A program made the position numbers and the translations under genes. The notes beneath the pieces were generated by a model, which ran no database searches, had not been told where the DNA came from, and was given only the letters and a program-made list of their open reading frames with translations. 64,000 nt of DNA, taken from contig OZ026841.1 in assembly GCA_964023205.1 (NCBI GenBank), forward strand, positions 27,690,399 through 27,754,398, read 5' to 3'. Of this stretch, positions 11,574 to 24,591 are shown piece by piece (the stretch's first letter is position 1; each line of letters starts with the position of its first letter). The stretch comes from Lutraria lutraria. Lineage: Eukaryota; Mollusca; Bivalvia; Venerida; Mactridae.

Positions 11574-12573
11574 ACATCTTAATAATTGCCTCCAATTTTT
11601 GTTATGGAAGGTATACATTATACATAATACATTAATAAATACTAAACAAAGCATTGCATAGAATTTAATATACTTATACATTTAGACAGCAAATGCAAAG
11701 TTCATACAATAAAAGTTATATTCTACATTCATTAGACTTAGTGAAAAAGATCATGTAGTAAAGGAGACTTATTGGCATTAAAAGAAGGCCTTAAAATGAA
11801 GATATTTCAAGACGTTTCAATAATGGCAAAAATCACCTTATCAATTAATCGGACAATCATTACACCGTTTTACATGTTAGACATGTACAGATCTAATATA
11901 CATTGTCCTAGTATTTTAGAGTAAGTGAAGCTTGCGACAAAATAAAGTGACATCACACGCTTTATCTGCAAGATATTAAATCAAGTAAGTGAGTCTTACT
12001 CACAAAACATTCTGAATAGAATAAGTTGACTGTTTATAGAAGTTAAACAGTGCAATGCGATTTATATGAGTATGTAGTAAATATTATACAAATGGACATG
12101 TACAATTCATTTCAATTACACACACATATATATATATACAAAATGTACATGCAAATGACATGTTTAGGTATCCTACACAAACACATCTATACTAATATAA
12201 TTTACTTATTCCTTGCTTATATAAATAATCTGGAATTATTATACAAGGGTTTATATATTAGTTAGCATTTTAGATTAACCCAGATGAATCAGGTTAAAAA
12301 GACAAAGAAGTTTACCAAGCCAAACATTTATCATGACATCACTAACGACAATTGCTGACTTTAACAGGCTGCCACACTTTGTTCAAGGTCAAACCGAAGC
12401 AATTGATATAAGAACAAAAACATTTGTCTCTTGAATAACGAGTTTTTTACACAAAACATGATTATGTACGATAATGTCATCAGTATGCTGTGTGCATTTC
12501 GAACATCCTTGAATATAATTAGCACTGCTACATTTACTTATAATATAAATTATTCTCTTACATAGTTCAGTCA
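11574..12573. other. No gene seen
   Basis: AT-rich sequence with an (AC/TA) microsatellite near 12120-12140. Frames here are short and rich in Ile and Tyr, as expected of random AT-rich DNA. Confidence 0.5.
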
Positions 12574-13490
12574 AGCTAGAATTTCCTTTCGATTTTCACC
12601 ACAGTTGATGCTCATTATATCACATAGTATTAAATGACGCTGATTCATCTTCAAACAGTCTTGACAGTGGATCGTGATGGTCTGTGTAGAGTAGGTGCCG
12701 GTTAAGGGTATGTTTCCATGAATGTTTGAGGAGAATGTTCCAGTTTCATTGTACATGTATAAGACTTCACATAAATTATACCTCTGTAACAAACGATATG
12801 TATCAGGCATGAAACCTAAACACTTAGAGTCAAACTTTCAGAATCTAATCAGTCTGTTGTTGAAAACTTGTTTTGCTGAATATTTGTTTGAAAGTCAACA
12901 GAGTTGTCCCAAAAATTGGAGTTTTCTATAATCTATGAGCTTCTCCATTGATATTGTATTAAGTGTTGATAGTGCTATGTCTGTATTAGTATTAGATAGT
13001 AGATATTGCATGTACTTCACACAGAATCTATGAGCACGTTCAAGTTACAACATATCGGTAGTAGATAAAGTGCTCCGTAGTTCACATCCGTATTAACTTT
13101 TGGGAATAACGATAGAATTGTACAGTATCTTGGACGATATATATCGGATTTAAGCTGCCTGTGCGAATACTACTGTTGCATATGCCAAGAAATGTTTCCC
13201 TTAGTTTGTTCCAGGCATCACTGACACATGAAGTCGTTAAAAGTAGTTTATCACTTCTGATATCCAGATGGATGTATTCTGAAACTTCTGTTACATCATT
13301 ATTTCCAAGAGAAAACTTTATGATTCTGTTGTTAGCTTTTTGTCTTGTTGAAAATCATCACCGAATACTTGTTAGATTTATATTAATACCTTCAGCGGTT
13401 AGCATAATTGTCACGCATGCTCATCATAGTCTTTAGTCTGGTCATAGTGACACAAGAACCATGTCATCTGCAACGGTGGGCGATCCAACG
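12574..13490 (-). pseudogene. LINE reverse-transcriptase relic
   Basis: Read on the minus strand, frame fragments follow the order of a non-LTR polyprotein. ADDMVLVS (13448-13471) is the RT catalytic motif with Ala-Asp-Asp. SVSDAWNKLRETFLGICNSS follows at about 13150-13230. Then come a Cys/His-poor linker, YRKLQFLGQLCRL at about 12905-12945, and finally PDTYRLLQRYNLCEVLYMYN (12745-12810), continuing to a TGA at 12571. Several stops and frameshifts separate the pieces. The element is 5' truncated before the finger domain and is inactive. The last 79 codons remain open and could be mistaken for a gene. Confidence 0.75.
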
Positions 13491-14029
13491 TTCATATTTG
13501 GGTTATAAGTTAATATTTGGGGCTGTATAAATACAAAATGCAAAAAAGTTAGTATGCACAGTTAGCATGGCTTATCATATCATGAATCTGATAGACCAGT
13601 GCTATATATAGCATTCACATATACATTTATTAAAATGTTTATTTAAATATCATGTACATTGTACATTAGGAAAGTTTCAATCAGTCATGTATATCATAGT
13701 AAGCGAGTCTATGTACGTACTTATGATATAAGGTAGTGAAAGTATACTTATCAACAAATGCTAGGCTGTAAAATGTGTGCTATCACTACAATTCATTTAT
13801 TAAATCTTAAACATTGGATCTGCTGAATAATAATAATGGTATTCTTGATGGCATTCTGAACGAATATATTAAATCATCGACTAATAAAGTATTACCTTTA
13901 TACCTTTTTGTATGTAGCAATATTTAACTTGGTGTTAGAAAGTGGTGTTATACCAATTATTCAGTGGTTTCTTGGTGCTAAACTTCTTACATGTTTGTAT
14001 TTATAAGAATAAGGGAGATACTCTCTTAC

Positions 14030-14081
14030 CTGAGGTTTACAGGTCGATTTCTTCACTCAGTTGTGTAAGCAGATTGCAGTT
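14030..14081 (-). CDS. Candidate small exon with stop codon
   Basis: Minus strand: acceptor TATCTTTGTTCAG, then 14 codons ending LTQLSEEIDL and TAA (14037-14039), then a consensus CTCAG|GTAAGA donor. The frame starts in phase 0. A donor after a stop would place an intron in the 3' UTR, which is unusual but occurs. It would join in phase to the 27-nt exon at 16.2 kb. No homology is recognised, so it may be a chance arrangement. Confidence 0.3.
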
Positions 14082-14244
14082 CTGAACAAAGATACAATAT
14101 TTTCTAGGAGAAAATGAAATAAATAAAGAAAATCAAGTATGAATCAGGAAACACTACTCGACTGTTGACCATATTTTTACCCTAAACTCAGTTATAAATA
14201 TGTTATGAAAATTAAATAAGAAGATATTTTGCCTCTTTGAAGAC

Positions 14245-14395
14245 TATTTCTAAGGCCTTTGATTCTGTCTGGGGATATGGATTGTGAAAAATAAAATATT
14301 AAAAAGTATCTTAAACGGTAAATTCTTCAGCTGGTTAAAATATGCACTCAAATCTAAAGCAATATAAATATCACACTTTTTTAATATCATAGGTT
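14245..14395 (+). pseudogene. LINE RT fragment (palm motif A)
   Basis: ISKAFDSVW at about 14250-14275 is the conserved (D)FSKAFDxVW palm motif of LINE reverse transcriptases. After a frameshift and stops, GKFFSWLKYALKSKA follows at 14318-14362. Only about 150 bp is recognisable. It lies on the opposite strand from the relic at 12.6-13.5 kb, so it is a separate insertion or a rearranged piece. Confidence 0.65.
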
Positions 14396-16176
14396 CAAAC
14401 CACAGGCAGATGTAACGGACCTGTGATGGTAAAATTGCAATAAATTCTACATGAAACAAAATAACTTAACCCATAATAACCTTAAATGAAAAATAAAATT
14501 GTCCTAAAAATTGACCCCATTCATGGCATTCAACTGGTATATATACTATAAGAAGGCGTATTACTCTTCGTTTCGGTCAATGAGCACCACTTTTACAAAA
14601 CACAAAATGATAAAGCAATACGGACGAATTCTTCAAATCAAAGTTTGCAGCGGTTTCAGGTATATATTTGTGCACAAAATAAGACCAAAACTAAATTCCT
14701 AGACTAATCTGTTACTGAGAAATCGAAAAAAGAAACGCTAGAATTAGACCCGATTTCGTCTGGTCGGAAAAAATGCGGCCACACCAAAATGGACTAATTT
14801 CACATACTAATGCAAGATTGTCAGTCGATAGAATGCGAAATTGACCAGTATGTCCTAAAAAGAACAATTGCATACATTAATACAGATTCACAAATTCTTA
14901 CAGAAGTCGCAAATAATCGGGAAATCGTGATTTAAACTTTTGAATAGAAATTTCTTTAACATACACAGCCATGTCACTATAAAACCGACTATAAACAATA
15001 TTAACCAATCAGAAATCACGTAACATTTATAATAGCAATATATATATATCTATGTATATTACTGACATCAAAGCTACTGAAACAGACACCAGAGACAAGG
15101 CACCGAAATTGCACATGTGACAATTAACAGCCATCGATCAAGATTAAATCACAATGATGACATTTATACTTACGAAATTAAAATTAATGCATTTACCCTA
15201 CAAGCAGAATTTAGTCTCATCTAGTCATGGTAAATCAAAACTTTGCACTTTGAAGTATAATTATATATAACTGATGGAGTGCACATTTAAGTATTTTACA
15301 AATTTTTAAACATCTGACTAAGACTGATTGAAACAACTGAACATTTTCACACAAAAGTCAAACATGGTCCTGCTATCAGTAGGGTTCATCATCCACAATT
15401 AAACAAGCTTTTTTTTAAACTTAGGCAAAAGGTATATGCAAAGTAAAAAAGATAGAATATAAGTTAGCAATTAAAGATATGTCCATGAAACATGACAATA
15501 GAGTACATACCCTAAGGCAGCCATTTGATCAATACAGGAACATTATGGGAAAACAATATCACCACAGCATCAAACAAACATTACATTTTATTCATCCCAA
15601 ATCTCTGAACCATGCTACAAAAAAAAAACATTTCCAGAGTTAATTAAATGAAAATAAATTAACTATTATAACAGATACTAATACAAAATTTTACTGACTA
15701 TGAACAGAAATTAGAGGTACCATATTCTTATATATTTTGACATTCAAACATAACTGATTACATATACATGTACAACATTTTGAATTGTTGGACCCAAGAA
15801 TCTATATCATAAAGGGATATAGTATTATTAACTAGTACCCTATATATAGCATCTTTAATTACAATGAATGAAATGACTAAGGGTGACACAATCTTCAGCT
15901 TTAGCTAAACAATAAACCACATTCATATGACACAATACTATATACATTTGATAAGCATTGAATGTAAGTGCATACAGCTTAAAATATACTGGCCGGAGCA
16001 CTAAATCATCAGAAATTTATAAAAATGTTTAGATCAAACCTAACTTTTAGACCTAAACTTTACTTCATCCATTAAATTCAACATAAAATCTATAATCAGA
16101 GTGAAGAACGAAAACAGCAAAGTCAACCCAAACCGGCACCAATATATTGAACATGTACATGTATACTGTATCATAC
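14396..16176. other. No gene seen
   Basis: Long AT-rich intron-like or intergenic sequence. 15068-15146 is shared with 61.6 kb. No other exon could be supported. Confidence 0.45.
15068..15146. repeat. Dispersed repeat shared with 61.6 kb
   Basis: GAAACAGACACCAGAGACAA and TGTGACAATTAACAGCCATC match 61597-61665 in the same orientation, with small indels. The family is unidentified and there are two copies in the window. Confidence 0.7.
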
Positions 16177-16203
16177 CTCAATGACCAGGTTAGGTAGCAT
16201 CAT
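16177..16203 (-). CDS. Candidate 27-nt microexon
   Basis: Acceptor CACATTTTTCAG, nine codons MMLPNLVIE, then a GTATGA donor; phase 0-0. It could join to the stop-bearing exon at 14.0 kb. A microexon this short cannot be trusted without RNA. Confidence 0.2.
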
Positions 16204-17167
16204 CTGAAAAATGTGGAACAGTAAACATAAATCACCACTGAGCATCATCATATATAATACTGTACTTCATGACTAGATAAAGCAAGGGCCGTAACTCTGT
16301 TATGATCAGATAAACCAATATTATTGTCATCCACAAATGTTAATCCTCTCAACTTAAGCTGTTCTTGTAACAAGAAAAACTATAACAAAACGTTGTAGGT
16401 AGACGAATTACAAGATGCATATTGGTTTATGTTTTTTGTATGAAGTTGCTTTTTTTATAAAGGAAATTGTCTGTATATTTCATTCAATCCTCCATTAAGG
16501 AGAGTATAAAATATTTACATGATATGAGTGATACATATTATAATGACAATCATGAGTATTTGACAAATGAATAAATTCATGTATATAGTTCACAAGCACA
16601 TGATTATATCATAATATCATACCCTACATCAGTCATATACATTGTAAAATCAACCCTAAATGTTAACAAATTCACCATAAATCTGAGCACTATCATACAA
16701 GCACACTGAACTTCAAATAGCTATACAACTTATCTAGGCAATGCCTTCATGATTTACTTACCTGTCAACTATTAATAGATTCAGTCATCACCATTAGCCA
16801 ATCAAATGGCCAGGATTAGCCAAACCAGTAAAAGACACTACACTATGTACTCGAAAACAGCTATAATAAACTAATACTCATAAGTATAATTCATCTAGAA
16901 AAAATGTGAAGCAAGTATTACTTTGGTTAATACTGTGGTGTGTTCAATCAAATAGATCTACATTGATAATGTATGCACTATAATATTATATACACTTATA
17001 ATGATAAAATTAATGACATTTCATTAGGAACAAAGCATTGTGATATCATAAAAGCATGTACATCATTATTTAATCATGTTTAAGTTAATTCTATTGCTAA
17101 TATATGCACACGAAATAGATTTATTACTGTTAAAACACTAGTATTACTTCTAAGTGTACACATACTC

Positions 17168-17236
17168 CTAAGCACTTGATATTATTCTCAAGTCTGTCTC
17201 TATACTTCTTGCCAAATTATCAACATCACCAATTTC
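17168..17236 (-). pseudogene. BLOC1S1-like terminal exon, prematurely stopped
   Basis: Minus strand: acceptor TGTTATTTTCAG, then EIGDVDNLARSIETDLRIIS followed by SA and TAG. This matches the last exon of BLOC-1 subunit 1 (GCN5L1), a small coiled-coil protein of the BLOC-1 and BORC complexes that acts in lysosome-related organelle biogenesis and lysosome positioning. In the family the segment starts an exon at the same residue and continues Ala-Leu-Glu-Tyr-Val-Tyr. Here codon 23 is TAG where Leu (TTG) would be one base away, and GluTyrValTyr follows it in frame. So it is either a slightly shortened protein or a decayed copy. I found no upstream BLOC1S1 exons; an R2 element lies just upstream. 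Homology is strong, functional status unclear. Confidence 0.7.
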
Positions 17237-17438
17237 CTGAAAATAACATTATATACATAACATTGTAATACATGAAACAAAATTGTCAACAACTCTGAAG
17301 CCCCAAACTCTAAACCAATGATATTTTATGTACTTAGGTACCAAATGTAAAAGAAAAATATCATTGGTCGTGGCTAGTTATAGGTTAAAGGTAAATAAAT
17401 GTAATAAAATTGCATGAGTCATCCCAACTAAAACAGTT

Positions 17439-18735
17439 AACAAGGGGCCAATATGGCCCTATATCGCTCAAATGACAATCACTGTTCACTCATTAAAATA
17501 TTGTTTTGAACCGGTGACCTACTTTTTGACCCAAGATGACCCATGTTAGAATGTGTCCAACATATAAATAAGACATACACTCTGACAAAATTTGGTGAAG
17601 ATCCAATCAAAACCATGAAAACTACAGCATAGACAAGGTTTTCCTAAGACTTGACCTCGTGACCTAGTTTTTGATTCCAGATGACCTATGTTCGAATTTG
17701 TCTTACATATCATTAAGACAAACATTCTGACAAGGTTTGGTGAAGATACAATCAAAATTTGACATCTACAGTATTAATAAGGTTTTCCTAAGATTTGACC
17801 TCATGACCTAGTTTTTTACCCTTGATGACCAATATTTTAATTATTCTTAATATCATTGAGAAAAACAATCAGACAAGGTTTGGCCAAGTTCCAATTAAAA
17901 CATGACATTTAGAGCTTTAACAAGATTTTTACCTAAGATTTGACCTGGTGACCTAGTTCTTTACCCCGGCTGACCCATATTCAAGCTTGACCCACATATT
18001 ATTGAGGCAAACATTTTGACAAGGTTTGGTGAAGATCCAATCAAAACTGTGACATCTACAGAGTAAACGAAGATTTCCTAAGATTTGACCTGGTGACCTA
18101 GTTATTGACTCCAGATTACCCGTATTTGTACTAAACGGTTATATCATTAAAACAAACAATTTGACAAAGTTTGGTGAAGATCCAATTGTAACTGTGAAAT
18201 CTACAGGGTTAACATGGTTTTTCATAATATTTGACCTAGTGGCCTAGTTTTTGACCCAAGATGACCCATGTTCGAACTCATCCAAGATTTTATAAAGACA
18301 TACATTCTGACAAGGTTTCATCATCATCCAATCAAAACAGTGATTTCTAGAGTGTTCACAAGGTTTTCCAGCAATTTGCCTTAGTGACCTAGTTTTTTAC
18401 CGGAAATGACCCATTATCAAAATTGACCTACATATTATTGAAATAAACATTCTGACAAAGTTTCATGAAGATCCAATCAAAACAGTGATTTCTAAAGTGT
18501 TCACAAGGTTTTCCCTTATTTGGCCCTGGTGACCTAGTTTTTTACCCCAAATGGCCCAATATCGAACTCGTCTGAGATTTTGTCAATATTAACGTTCTGA
18601 CATGGTTTTGCTAAAATTGAGCTAAAAATGTGACCCCTAGTGTGTTCACAAGGTAAAGTTAGATGAAGCACGACGCTGGACTGAGACTGATCCCAAAAGC
18701 TCGCCCTGTCACTTTGTGACATGTGAGCTAAAAAT
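17439..18735 (-). repeat. R2 family element, minus orientation
   Basis: Starts AACAAGGGGCCAATATGGCC and ends GTCACTTTGTGACATGTGAGCT, the reverse of the 7.2 kb copy, with the same CAAGGTTTGGTGAAGAT sub-repeats. Its small open frames are repeat by-products. Confidence 0.85.
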
Positions 18736-19654
18736 ACATGCAAAACTGCCCCCATTGAATTTGTACTCACAGCAGTAAGTGGCTATAGTGATAACTAGTT
18801 TGAGACAACAACCAACACAACCAGACAGGCTCCTTATTATTCAGTGTTATAAATCAACAGAATAAGTGATTTCTGAAAAAAAAAAAATATCATGTACATG
18901 AATTTGTCATTGAGTGCAATTCATTAGTTCTGAAGAATCACTGTGTACATCCAGGTAATGTGTTACCTGTGTAACATTGAGCTTTGAACGCTGGGAAAGG
19001 AAGTTATTTTAACTTCTGAACTACAAGAAAACAATGTACTGTCATAATATACTGCTCAGGTAGTGATGCCAATTGAGTGCAGAGTCTTTATCTGGCCATT
19101 CATGATAATATTTAACAATGTGATAATCAACACTACACTATCTGCACAAGGTAGCCCTTACAGAAAATATTTATACGACACTTACAAGCTTCATTTATGT
19201 CACTTATACTGCACATAGACAATTACCTATAAGTGACATAGTTGGCACTTATTCCTATTTTAAATGCAAATGAATTGCAAACTAATTTTATAGGAATGCA
19301 TATGAATACCGGTATGACTAAGTCAGAAATATGTAACTTGTAAGTCACTTGTATGTGAGTTATAAGTCATTTATATGTAGAAACATACTTTAAGCCTTAT
19401 ATGTGACATATATGCCACTTATCAACAAAAGTTGATAATTCACATATATTAAGTCACTTATAGGTCTTCAGAAACACTGATAATGAACCACATGCATGAT
19501 CAGCACAGCTAGAGTGCAGACGTAAGGCAGTGGACATTTCAAAGAACTGGAAAAAGGAAAGAATACAAAATATATTAACAAAACAATTATGAGGAAATTC
19601 AACTTTATCTATGAATACATTTTTACATCATTCTCATATACATGAAAAATAACT
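18736..19654. other. No gene seen
   Basis: Non-coding. 19200-19460 is rich in short words such as AAGTCACTTATA and ATAAGTGACATA, repeated in both senses, which suggests a decayed simple repeat. Confidence 0.45.
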
Positions 19655-19919
19655 AGAAATGTGTCCAGAGGACACGAATGCCCCTGCTGAGAGTTTATTC
19701 AAAAAGGGGCAATAACTCATATGAAAATGTTTGAATTTTACCAGAAAAAAAACTTGACCTGTATTTTATTATTATACGCCTTCATGTAAAATATGAGACC
19801 AATCTATGGAGTGTTTCTAGAGTTATCGCACGGACACCAAAATTTGAACAGACAGGTGCACAGATGGACATGGGTAACACTATGCCCTTCTGCCATTTCA
19901 AATGGCGGGGGCATAAAAA
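19655..19919. repeat. R4 repeat (short interspersed type)
   Basis: Begins AACTAGAAATGTGTCCAGAG, followed by GACACGAATGCCCCTGCTGA, and ends CATTTCAAATGGCGGGGGCAT. Both ends carry GCCCC / GGGGC words in opposite senses. I associate this type of repeat with bivalve genomes. It is non-coding and occurs once in the window. Confidence 0.6.
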
Positions 19920-20390
19920 AACATCTGTGACAAATTAACAGAAACTACAGCCTTCCAGCATGTAGGCCTCAATGAAAAAGAATCCAAAGATCATCAATAA
20001 TTATTGAAGTGAAGAATAAGATAATTATTTTATAAAAGCATGCAAGCAAATAATCACAAGATTCTGATGGACTCATTAAAAAAAATAGCATTGAGGGGGA
20101 AAACATAAACATATTTACAACCTTAAACAATAGAATTAACAGATTCACTATTTACACAAAACACATTGACATGCGGTGGTATTGTTTGCTTTTCTTCAGG
20201 ATTTTTTTTTCAGCTTCTGTTTGAAATTGATTCTGATGTTAGAGTCCATTGTAGGTTTACTCTAGGTGCCATGCACTGAACTCTATGCCAATGTTCTTTC
20301 ATCAAAAAAATACATTGGCAAGCAGTCTAGCCAAAGCTGTACCACTTTCTCTTAAATTAGCTTTCCTCATTTCCTCAAACAGGAATCTAG

Positions 20391-20450
20391 TTATGGTATG
20401 GTGATCTTAGCCTTCTCCCCAGGAACTAGATCAATGTACATTTTACCATC
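20391..20450 (-). CDS. Terminal exon of the 20-25 kb gene
   Basis: Acceptor AATCTTTTTCAG, then 19 codons DGKMYIDLVPGEKAKITIP and TAA, starting in phase 0. The exon upstream at 23674-24591 ends in phase 0 with DTSKTDH and a GTAAGT donor, so the two join in frame across a 3.2-kb intron that contains an R1 element. I recognise no family. Clean splice site and codon usage support a real exon, but the upstream exon's frame is damaged. Confidence 0.55.
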   Translation of the reverse strand, partial: DGKMYIDLVPGEKAKITIP

Positions 20451-21109
20451 CTGAAAAAGATTTTATAAATATAATTGGATTTCAATGTTTTAAAATCATG
20501 ATAACTATACTAATCAAATCTTCCAACGCATTTCTATATTTCTTCGTATTTTCTTCATTTATCATTTCATTCAAATAAAATTTGCAGAACATATTACACA
20601 GCAAGCAATCTAATCAAAACAATGTGTATTGACAAACTTTGTCACATAATTACGCGGCTAAACACCAATAAGCTGTTAAACGCTTGAGTGTGTGCACGAT
20701 TTGCACGTGCAAATAGATAAATTAAAATCGATATAAACTCATTCGTTAACTATCATTTTTGGAATTGATTTTGTGACAAATAGGTCGTAATTATGCCAAG
20801 TATCAGCCCCTAAAATCGCGTGCGATTGGTCTACTCCAGGCTGGAGCACCGGGACTGGCAGTAGCAAGGGCTTTAATCTGTAATGTTACTACTGTGTGCA
20901 ATTTATGTAAGTAAGTAAACAAATAAACATGTTAAAGCACGTTTAGCGAAATGTTTGCCACCAAATACAAATGCAATGTTCACTGTAAATGTGTTTTTTT
21001 TACTTTTTGAGGGAGGGGTGTGAACAACAAATTGGTCATGTACATTTGTAATTGAACAAATATTTTAATATAAATATAGCCCAGAAACCTACAGGAACTT
21101 ACCATAGCG

Positions 21110-21193
21110 ATTCAGCAGGAATGGAACAATGTTCCTATGCATTCTATCCGACCCCTTATTTGGTCAACGAGGAGCCATTGTCGCGCTCTTGTT
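21110..21193 (-). repeat. Possible repeat terminus
   Basis: Minus strand begins AACAAGAGCGCGACAATGGC, resembling the AACAAGAGGGCC start of R1. It continues through TTGACCAAATAAGGGGTCGG to a GTAAGT. It may be the edge of another dispersed element; weak evidence. Confidence 0.3.
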
Positions 21194-21912
21194 ATTGGGG
21201 TTGGTGGTCATAGCAGATATTTACAGAAAATGTGACTTAATAAATCACAGGTGACTGACCTAAATTGGATACGATTCATTGTTGGTTAAGTTTTTTAAAG
21301 TTTTACTTATGCAACCTGTTAACAGATGATTATGTGACATGTATTCATAATAACAGTTAATTAAATGTAATATTGAATAAATATTGATCATTATATAAAA
21401 CAGTGCATTGGAAGTTTTGTTTAGTATAGAATGTTCAAGTAATTTGCATTATCAAATATCAATGCCATATACATACATAATAAACTTTATCAAACATTGA
21501 AAAATATTTAAATTCATGATGATCAGTCTTTAGTAATTGTGTATGTATATATTGTTACTGTAGAACGCTTAATCACGATGTCAAAATTTCGCTTTTTTTG
21601 TTAAAATCAGCAGGTTTCTTTATTCGCGTATTTTTTAATTTGCGACGTCGTCAGGCAGAATTAAAGTGCGATCAAAGAAACGCTGTCGTTGCTTTGATAT
21701 TTGTGTGTCACACCTGATCTGTTAGACATTTAGTTTGTGATTCAGTGTTTTATATCTAATAAAGTATAAAACAATAGATTGATAATAGTTTGGGATTGTT
21801 GTGGAAGTTAAGTTCTACAAACAGTAGGCAAGTGTGAAAAACTGTTACTAGTATGTTCAAACGATGTTCAAAATTGTTCAACAAATGATAGTTTAGTAAA
21901 AGCAATATTATA

Positions 21913-23330
21913 AACAAGAGGGCCATGATGGCCCTATAAATGCTCACCAGGAGAAAAGGTCATTTGGAGATGAACATTGCTGAAGTTTTCTATACGAGTC
22001 CAAGTAAGATCAAGTGACCCATCTGGGCCGTTTTTTATCCCATGGCCATTATATGAACAGATTTAAAAGAGGTCCATCAGACAAAGCTAGATACCAAATA
22101 TCTTAGCTCTAGGCCTTGTGGTTTCGGAGAAGATTTTTAAAATTTTCCTATATAAGATAGAATAAACCCCACGGCAGGGCTAATTTTGACCCCGGGGCCA
22201 TAATTTGAACAAACTTGGTAGAGGTCCACTAGACAATGCCACATACAAAATATCTAAGCTCCAGGCCTTGCAGTTTCGGAGAAGATTTTTAAAATTTTCC
22301 TATATAAGTCTATATAAATCAAGTGACCCCCAGGGCGGGGCCAATTTTGACCCTAGAGCAATAATTTGAACAAACTTGGTAGAGGTTCACTAGACAATGC
22401 TACATACCAAATATCTTAGCTCTAGGCCTTGTGGTTTGGAGAAGAAGATTTTTCAAATTTTCCTATATAAAATAGAATAAACCCCAGGGCAGGGCCAATT
22501 TTGACCCCGGGGCCATAATTTGAACAAACTTGGTAGAGGTCCACTAGACAATGCCACATACAAAATATCTAAGCTCTAGGCCTTGCGGTTTCGGAGAAGA
22601 AGATTTTTTAAATTTTCCTATATAAGTCTATATAAATCAAGTGACCCCCGGGGCGGGGCCAATTTTGACCCTAGGGCAATAATTTGAACAAACTTGGTAG
22701 AGGTCCACTAGACAATGCCACATACAAAATATCTAAGCTCTAGGCCTTGCGGTTTTGGAGAAGAAGATTTTTTAAATTTTCCTATATAAATCTATATAAA
22801 TCAAGTGACCCCCGGGGCGGGGCCAATTTTGACCCTAGGGCAATAATTTGAACAAACTTGGTAGAGGTCCACTAGACTATGCTACACACCAAATATCAAA
22901 GCTCTAGGCATCGTAGTTTTTGACAAGAAGATTTTTTTAATTTCCTATATAAGTCTATGTAAAATCAAGTTACCCCCGGGGCAGAGCCAATTTTGACCCC
23001 AGGGGAATAATTTGAACAAACTTTGTAGAGTTCCATTAGACAATGCTACATACCAAATATCTCAGCTCTAGGCCCTTTGGTTTCGGACAAGAAGATTTTT
23101 TAAGTTTTTTCTATTTGTTTTAATGAAATTTAATTTTTTGAACAACTTTGAAAGGGGACCACCCAAGGATCATTCCAGCAAAGTTTGGTTGCAATCAGCA
23201 TAGTGGTGTAGGAGGAGATGTTGTTTTAAGTAAACATGGAAGCCACTTCACGACGAACGACCCACAATGGACGCAGGGCGATCACAAAAGCTCACCTTGA
23301 GCACATTCGTGCTCTGGTGAGCTAAAAAAT
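21913..23330 (-). repeat. R1 family element, minus orientation, full length
   Basis: Runs from AACAAGAGGGCCATGATGGC to CACATTCGTGCTCTGGTGAGCT, the mirror of the 2.9 kb element, with about eight sub-repeats carrying CTAGACAATGCCACATACAA and CCCCGGGGCGGGGCCAATTT. It sits inside the intron before the 20.4 kb terminal exon. Confidence 0.85.
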
Positions 23331-23673
23331 TAGATTGCAAACTTTAAAGATACATGTTTATTGTTAATATATTGCTTTCAACAGATTAACTAAACTGGTT
23401 ATTCTACGATAAAATACTATTACAGAATTAATTTGCATATTTTCGGACATTTTCATTTTCCAACATATAAAACGCGAATAAAACCAGTTCTACAGTATCA
23501 TGCACAAACACATTATTTTTTTGTGATCAGATAACATTGATACACAACAGACTTTTGACCAACTTCATTAAGGTAAATTTTCTCTTTTATTAATTTAGGA
23601 GTTTCTGTCTAATAAAAATTCAAGACAAGCACAAACAACTATTTCAATTGTATTCATGAAAAAATCAACTTAC

Positions 23674-24591
23674 ATGGTCTGTCTTAGATGTGTCTAGATT
23701 GGCTGAAGTAAGTTGCTCCTTTACACTTGACAGACTGTGTGAGTGTAGATGTAGCTGAATGATGTGGGGCCGCCAAATGTGAGTTTATGGTTATTTGATG
23801 TTGAAATTGCTTTGTTAGTATGGACTGCATTTAAATGTTCTTCAAGACATGTGATACCTTGTGTGAGTGTGTGAATAAACTGATTCACATTTGCAAGGCA
23901 TGTCCATGGTAGGTTTGTTTGTCAAATCTGTGTTAGTGTAAGTATAATTATTTGTTAGATGTTTAGAGGCACTGCTTCCAAACCCCCAGTCATAATTTGG
24001 GTACATGGATTGACCAGATGGCTGTATACTAAGTAGACTTGCTTGAAAGTATTGGTTTTCGAATGATGTGTTAGTGTTTAAATTACTATGTAAAATGTTA
24101 TTAGCAACTGGTGATGAAATATCGGATGATGATGCACAAGAAGTATTTGCAAGACAACCTATTTGTGAACTGTTTATGTACTTGATCTTTTGGAAATAGT
24201 GGTGTTAAACTATAGAGACACAATTTGAACTGACTGAAGAAGAAGTTGTAAATGATGAATTAAGATCAAGTTGTTGAGACTGGCTGTAGATAGGTAGAAA
24301 GACTACAGGTGGAGTATTGGTAGATGAATATTGAAAAGTTGTGCTTGTAACTGTATGAAAAGTAGGTTGTTGGTTATTGCAAGTGGTTTTCTGAAGTAAC
24401 CTCAGGCAGCCATCAGCTTGGATGATTCTAATGTCACCATCTTCTTCAGCTAGTCTTTCTTTTTCATTTCAACAATCGTATTACCGTCATTATTTGATGT
24501 TGAAGTCCTCTTTTTCTTTTGACTTTCGTTTTTTCTGCCAACTTTTTGGCAGGTCTATTGTTGAAAACTGTTGTAACTGATTTTCCATTTT
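23674..24591 (-). pseudogene. Large exon of unknown gene, frame broken repeatedly
   Basis: 918 bp between a good acceptor (TTGCTTTGTTTCAG) and a GTAAGT donor. Coding-like stretches occur in all three minus frames. In order they include NRPAKKLAEKTKVKRKR, NNDGNTIVEMKK, RLAEEDGDIRIIQADGCLRLL, a long Ser/Thr/Asn/Gln-rich stretch with SMYPNYDWGFGSSASKHL, NQFIHTLTQGITCLEEHLNA, and SSVKEQLTSANLDTSKTDH at the donor. A TAA ends the Ser/Thr-rich frame once and at least four frame changes are needed. The product would be a low-complexity protein with a basic, nuclear-signal-like N-terminal part. I recognise no family. Either a recent pseudogene or a base-level assembly problem; the intact splice sites favour recent decay or error. 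Confidence 0.55.

Noticed and set aside
12571..12810. 79-codon minus frame as a host gene
   Set aside because: It continues the order of LINE C-terminal blocks next to the RT relic, so it is part of the dead element.
13161..13436. 91-codon plus frame
   Set aside because: It is antisense to the LINE relic and has no start or splice support.
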